A DNA stretch of 64,000 nt from Cyathus striatus (Eukaryota; Basidiomycota; Agaricomycetes; Agaricales; Nidulariaceae). The notes beneath the pieces were generated by a model. That model did no database searches. It saw only the letters and a program-made list of their open reading frames with translations, and was not told the DNA's origin. The stretch covers positions 2,418,001-2,482,000 of the forward strand of contig JAOVFP010000014.1 of assembly GCA_025738555.1 (NCBI GenBank), in the 5' to 3' direction. Within the stretch, counting starts at the first letter, position 1, and each line of letters opens with the position of its first letter. A program made the translations under genes and the position numbers. Shown piece by piece: positions 58,661-64,000 of this stretch.

Positions 58661-59341
58661 ATGACGCCTGCTATTGATCTTCCAAATGTCGGCTGTACTG
58701 CTAATAGTGGAAGTACTGCAACTATTTCTAATACTGAAAAGCCTGGTGTTTATCATCTTTTCATTCATTTTTACTTATACTCTTATGCTAATTACTACCG
58801 AAATTTAGATCTACCCAAGCGCCGAACTCGAACGAGGGACACAACTCGTTATAATGAACTGCTCAACGCTGAGAAATGCGATGAGACTGGTGAACTTGAA
58901 ACTCGATACAAACCCCGAATTCCGATTAAACCACGTAAACCAAAAACGAAAGGGCGCAAGGAACCAGAAGCTGCCAGTGACGCGGACTTAAATGATACAG
59001 AGTTTCTTCCACCTTTAATGGAGGACTCTGACTCCGAAGGAGAAGACGAAGAGGAGGACAATGTTGATGATGTTATTGGTAATGAGGTGAGTAGCGTGTT
59101 CGTCGATTCTTATTTAACTAACCAGTTATTAGATAGCTGCATCATTGCCAACTAAGCTATCTTCTAAACGGAAACGGACTCAAAGCACTTCCAAGACTCA
59201 TACAACAAAGAAAACTCGACAGGATCGTCCTGCTGGCAACGTGAGTGTTGATATTGAGGTCTTGGTTACATTTTCATTCCATATTTTAAAGACAATTATC
59301 TGATATACTTACAGGAGCCTGAAGTCAGTAATAAGCCTGTA
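58661..59341 (+). CDS. N-terminal exons of a putative hAT-type transposase (truncated)
   Basis: Start MTPAIDLPNVGCT at 58661. A likely intron follows GEKP/EKPG (gt at about 58747, ending tttag near 58806). The next exon has LPKRRTRTRDTTRYNELL, a basic KPRKPKTKGRKEP stretch and an acidic EDSDSEGEDEEEDN stretch to GNE. A GT-AG intron (59087-59139) leads to AASLPTKLSSKRKRTQ and a basic nuclear-signal-like run. Two more short exons reach 59341, where the right subterminal repeats begin. The catalytic core and dimerisation domain are absent. Introns look intact and CpGs are kept. Assignment to hAT rests on position between hAT-like ends, not on a domain. Confidence 0.45.
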
Positions 59342-59719
59342 AGTAATTCAGTATCTATCATAACCGTAAACCGTAAACGGCCGTATTTGTACCCGTACCG
59401 TACCGTAGAAGGTTCAAAAAATGTCTGTACGGTACGGTTACGGTTAAAATCCGTACCGTAAACGGTTTACTTTATACGGCCGTAAACCGTTACGGTACGG
59501 TTGGCAGCCCTAATCAAAAACCCCATAGCATTGAGCGACGAAAAGGCGACGCCCATATCTTCAACCATCCCAGCTAACGCGCTCATAAACATGGTGGATA
59601 CCCGCTGTGGACTGGCTCATTGAAGAGTACTATCGGTCGATCCCCTCGAGAAGGACATGATTGTTGACCCCATGATGAAGCGCTGAGTAAAGGCTCCTCT
59701 CTACTATCCTTTCAGCGTC

Positions 59720-61170
59720 AGCTTACACTTGATCCCTATCACAGCCCCCGTAACAATGGTGCTTCTTCGAGGCTCCAGCCTCTCTGCCTACAAGAAGCCC
59801 CCAGCAACATCATCTCTACCATCGCAGATGCTATCACGATACCACTCCAAGAACCTCTATCACCAACATTCTTGCCTCCGCAATAGAGAGCATTCGGGGG
59901 ATTGGTGAGGGTGGGGTAGGACGCTGATGGTGGGGTGAGGTAGCCAGAAGAACGATGGAGCTTGATGCGGGTGGTGGTTTTTGCAGACGATCAGGGCATA
60001 GTGCAAGGAGAGGACGTCGACGGACGACGCATGGACTGTCGAGGTCGTCATGGTCCTTCACGCTCGTATGACGTGGCGAAGCGTATGCCGACCCTCATAC
60101 TTCCATCCGATGATGAGGTAGCGTGTGCCTACAGCGCAAAGGTTCGTACTCATTTGCATATAAACATGAACGAACGCTAACACCTTGTGTACATGTACAG
60201 CTATCATACCACTGATACTATCCTGAAACCTTCCCTCATCGTCCTCCTGCTACCTGTATCTCATCGGCCACTGCGATTCTATGAAGACGTCGCCTTCAAG
60301 GAACCGTCCGCCGCATCATTCATAACATCGCAGATCATATCATTAAGCTACTCCAAGAACCTCTCTCATCGACTGCCTTGCAATGGAGAGCATTCGGAGG
60401 ATTGACGAAGGGTGTGGTGGGACGCTGGTGGGAGGGTGACGTAGTCCAGAAGAACGATGGTGCCCGATGAAAATGGAGGTTTTTGAAGACGGTCGAGGCA
60501 TGCTGCGAGGAGAGGACATCGATGAAGACGCGTGGACAGTCGAGGACGTTATTGCCTTTCACGCAGGTGTGACGTGGCGAAGCGTAGGAAGACCTCGTAC
60601 TTCTATCTGATGAAGGGGTAGCGTGGGCCTACACTGCAAAAGTTCATGTTCTTATTCTCGTATAAACACGAACCATCGATAACACTTGGTATATAGCTGT
60701 CGCACCTCCGATATCCTGCAACCGTCACTCTCGTCATCCTCCCTACGACACTATGCAAAGATGTCACCCGTCGTACAAACGACCTTTACGATGGAGCTAA
60801 CAAGAATGCTTGAAGCTACCGGCAACTCTAGAATACCTTTTACCAGATGCTTTCACCTTACACGAAACATCAAGTTACCCGATGAACCTTGCCTTTTGAT
60901 TGACTCGAGGAAGAGAGACGGACAAAGAGGGCTGGTGGTGGGGCAACATTGTCCAGACGGGCGATGTGCTCGATGGCAGATGCCAGCGGAGGACTTTTCG
61001 AAGCCTAGGGTTCGAGGATCAGCAGACTGTGACTATCGAGGGCAATATGGTCCTTGCCATAGGCGTGACGTGGCTAAGCGTTATTGGCCATTGATACTTC
61101 CATCTGAGGACGAGGGAGCAGGAGAGTAGGGAAGCATGCTAGAAGGTTTAGGTGCATAGGTTCCTGCTTT
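59720..61170. repeat. Three tandem ~500-bp units
   Basis: Shared landmarks recur in order: GAGAGCATTCGG.GGATTG (59887, 60387), ..GTCGAGG.C.. then GTGACGTGGC.AAGCGT (60067, 60570, 61064), followed by ACTTC.ATC.GA.GA. The third unit is more diverged. Period is about 495-505 bases. Both strands show partly conserved open frames, so coding potential is undecided. CpG is intact. A local segmental duplication is likely. Confidence 0.65.
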
Positions 61171-64000
61171 TATTATCGTATATATGTGAGCTTATCGTCA
61201 CGTTTGGATAGGTACACCTACAGCTACTTTCTGTTCACACTCTGCACGCCGGATGAACCCCCAGCTGTAAGAACTATACGTTCTCCCCTCATCGCCCTCG
61301 ACCTTCTTCCTCAATGCACATATCTACCGCAATTATAATGCATCTGTCTCCTAATCCTTCGTCCTCTAATTTCTCAACCAGACTTTACATCCACCGTGAT
61401 CATGACACGGTGCTCATCTACCCCACCTGTCCAGAGTTTGATGTGCTGCCAGCTCGTGTATTTCAACTTTCAGAAGGACGGAGAGGTGCCGTGTGCGGGA
61501 GATGGATATTGTGACTGTGGGGAATGTTCCGCGCTAGAGGGGGTGAAATGGACGCGTGGAATGTTAGATACGATACTCCTAGTAGGGAGAAAAAAGTGAT
61601 AAGACTCCCACTATCTTCAGTGAGCGAGGTCTTATCCAAATCAACTATCTGTCGCCTACTACGCGCAGGCGTCTGGCGTCCGGTGTCCTGCCTTCCTTCC
61701 CTCTCCCCTCTCATTTTCCCTTGTAACTCCTTAACTGTCATAATACTACTGCGGGCCCTCTACCACCCCATGTGACACCCCGACCACTTATTTCTGTCGA
61801 GCGGCTCGAGAGGAAGGGGTGGTCCTTCACACCTGCCGCCTCGCGAACCATCCCCCGATACACACTGGCATCGCGGTGGTCATCGTAGTGTTGCTTATGG
61901 ATTATCCCCTTCGAATCCTCAAGTACAACGTGTTACTGAAGGTTGCGCAGTGGGTCGATCCGTCGATGGCGGAAGCAATCCATCTCTCCGAAAGTGTGCT
62001 GCTGGAGGACGTGGTGAAAAGATGAACGTGTTCACTATCTTAACAGCGGTCTTCGAATGTTCTTGTGTATCCTCCCGAGAGCCTTGTCATTGGCTGCGCT
62101 GCCTAAGGCCAATCTAACACCAGCTGCCCCCCCGCCCCCAGTGTCCCACGCTTTGCGTCTCGTCTTCAGCCAAAATGCTCCTCGACGTAACAGGCTGGAA
62201 GTTGCTATCTGCGCGACCCAAGAGCCAGTGTTACTTTTATTCCAGGGAAAATCACGATCAGGAGTATGTGATGTTTGAGGATGTCGGGATGATGAACACA
62301 TACAGGACGAGACGAGCGCCGGGGACGAGATTATGAGGGTGAAGGAGGGCGTGATGGTGATACAAATGATGTTCCGATCCTAGCAGCTGCCGTTATCACG
62401 TTTACTATCCCACCATCCTTCCCTCTCAATGTCACTTGTTCGCGTATTGTCGGCCGTTGCAGTGCTACTCGACCTCATCCCTCAACCACGTCTCACTGCT
62501 CGAGAAAAGGGGCTCATTTCTTATCTACCATCCCACCGTTTTCCCCTTTCATCGCATACTCGTGTACGGGGGTCGTTACAGCACTACTCGATGATCTCTC
62601 GCAGCAACTACGTCTGGCTGCTATACACGTCACTATACATTTCTGCAGCTAATCTTGCTCGTTACGCATTGGTATCGAAACAGTCATTGTAACGCTGCTC
62701 GAACCCGAAGGATCTCCTCCCGGAAGATCATTCATTGCTCAACGGAGTCCAGGGGTTGAAAGAAGGAGTGAAGGAGAAGCCACTGGTATCGACAGTGCGC
62801 TATAGGAGGATGTCGCGGCGAGGGAAAATATGCGGGTTGAGGTGAAGTAGAAGCTATAGCCCGTGTCTCTTAACTCCGTCCTCCTGTCGTCCTACCTAGT
62901 TACGCCTTGGCGTATCGTCAGCCATGCAAATCTACTCGAAGACATCATCTGATCTACATCTGATCTTAACGTTTATGTCCGCCGATGTCATGAGGACAGC
63001 GGGATAAGATGAATGTGGGGGCTGAGAGGGTTGTGAGGGGTGGAGGATACGTGGGGGGTAAGGGGGTTGTGAGGGGTGACGAACAAGTGGGGGATGAAGA
63101 GGATGTGGCCGATAATAAGGGCGGACATAGGGGACCCGGAAGACCTCATATGTTCCAGGGAGAATCGAGATATAACGAGCAGAACGTGAGGGGTAGGGGC
63201 TGTGAGCCTTGGGGGTGCGTGAGGCGTGTTGGGCACGGGATTCTATCCCTACGTCTCCTGGCACACACGGCGCTATCCCCGTAATGCTCCTTCGCATGCC
63301 ACTGTCCGTTCCGTCTTTGTTGGTCCGCCACCGTTTCGTCTCGTTGCCCGCTAGCGTCTCGGCGGGCGTCACAGGCACTTCTCGAGTATATCGTCTACTT
63401 TACACCAATGCTAAACCACGTTTCGTTGAGAAGGAGGCACCGTGTGTACTTACTGGCGCTGAATCTTGTCAGTGGTCACAATCGAATATATCTCTGGAGT
63501 TTGAGAAGTGATGATGGGGGGATTGTTACGTATTCGTCGCATCGATATGACTATCAGTTATGAAATATCCGAAAAGTGGGGCGTTTGTCGGGGATGGGGG
63601 CTATAGAGCTCAGGAGGAGGAAGAGACCGTCTCTGTATCGGAATGAGTTGTAGGACGAAGCGGGAGATAGGGAGGATGTGGAGACGAGAATATTGAAGTG
63701 AATGCAGGGAGACTGCGGGGGGTGAGGAGAGTATGGAGATGCAGGTGGAGGAGGGGACGCGTAGGTGTTTTAGACCGTACACGATGCTGACCCGCCTCAC
63801 CGTGATAGCTCGAAATTGAAAACGAATAGAAAGAGGAACCCGCAGAATGTGGGGATCTAGCACTAGGGTGTGGGATAAGGCAGATGCCGTGGGATCGCGT
63901 TGTTCTTCTAATTGAGGTTGGAGATTGAGGAATACGCAGTGAAATGAGTGCTAGCGCTTTATCTATTCCGTGTCTGGGGGAAGAATATGGAGAATTTTTG
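61170..64000. other. CpG-rich region, no gene recognised
   Basis: GC- and CpG-rich compared with the first 55 kb. Open frames of 60-150 residues overlap on both strands (for example minus 62932-63378, plus 61819-62025) with low-complexity or featureless translations. A purine-rich GTGAGGGGTG.GGA repeat lies at 63015-63130. A short plus-strand frame at about 62177-62338 (MLLDVTGWKLLSARP...) is free of low complexity, but I cannot assign it. Either a decayed gene-containing segment or an unfamiliar repeat class. Confidence 0.35.

Larger units (their letters stand above)
56413..59512. mobile_element. hAT-like element with AGGGCTGC.AACCGTA termini
   Basis: The left end TAGGGCTGCTAACCGTAACC and the right end, reverse-complemented TAGGGCTGCCAACCGTACC, form an inverted repeat. 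Both are followed by many CCGTACCGTA / TACGGTACGG units (56413-56600, 58000-58080, 59360-59505). TAGGGCTG.. termini with short palindromic subterminal motifs are typical of fungal hAT elements. Inside lie a large foldback and the N-terminal exons of a possible transposase. The 8-base flanks (CTTTGAAA and ATCAAAAA) do not match, so the two ends may belong to different insertions. Confidence 0.55.

Noticed and set aside
56413..59512. Calling a complete hAT element
   Set aside because: The 8-base flanks do not match and no catalytic or dimerisation domain is present.
62932..63378. A 148-residue minus-strand protein
   Set aside because: Pro/His-rich low-complexity translation of a purine-rich repeat; overlapping plus-strand frames are equally open.

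Overview
This window looks like a transposon graveyard from a filamentous fungus, most likely an agaricomycete (Basidiomycota). The pointers are a KDZ transposase with a CxC2-type cysteine cluster, a DUF6589-type gene, RecQ-like helicase genes, an alpha-type protein kinase, a NACHT/STAND-type NTPase, an integrase-core transposase, and short GT-AG introns. I cannot name the genus. No intact housekeeping gene is visible. Assignments rest on protein motifs read by eye and on terminal repeats plus target-site duplications (TSDs); nothing was searched.

Layout. 0-12 kb: degenerate G- or C/T-rich tandem repeats, one hypothetical minus-strand gene remnant (3.4-5.7 kb), a 1-kb palindrome (9.5-10.45 kb) and a 888-bp solo LTR. 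12.3-17.2 kb: a KDZ transposase pseudogene split by a satellite-carrying element, followed by a GAAGCA minisatellite. 17.3-36.3 kb: a PIF/Harbinger element (Myb-like gene plus DDE transposase) whose transposase is split, in frame, by a 16.1-kb insertion (19740-35882) with ATGGAAAGCC termini and an 8-bp TSD. That insertion holds its own integrase-core transposase, an alpha-kinase gene, a 5-kb non-autonomous element with the same termini, and three satellite-carrying elements. 36.5-42.5 kb: a NACHT pseudogene, a RecQ-like remnant, a solo LTR and a hAT-type MITE. 42.86-50.68 kb: a DUF6589 gene and a RecQ-like helicase gene facing each other tail to tail between inverted repeats, which I propose as a two-gene mobile cassette. 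50.9-51.6 kb: a Tc1/mariner-type foldback MITE. 56.4-59.5 kb: a hAT-like element with transposase N-terminal exons and a large foldback. 59.7-61.2 kb: three tandem ~500-bp units. The last ~8 kb is CpG-rich and has no recognised gene.

Two themes tie the window together. First, insertions are nested up to four deep, and in several cases skipping the insert mentally restores the host reading frame. Second, most host genes carry premature TGA codons where the family has CGA arginine, plus Arg-to-His/Cys changes at former CpGs. This fits long-term C-to-T decay at methylated CpG, while the youngest inserts (LTR at 11 kb, element at 23 kb, right-hand 8 kb) keep their CpGs.
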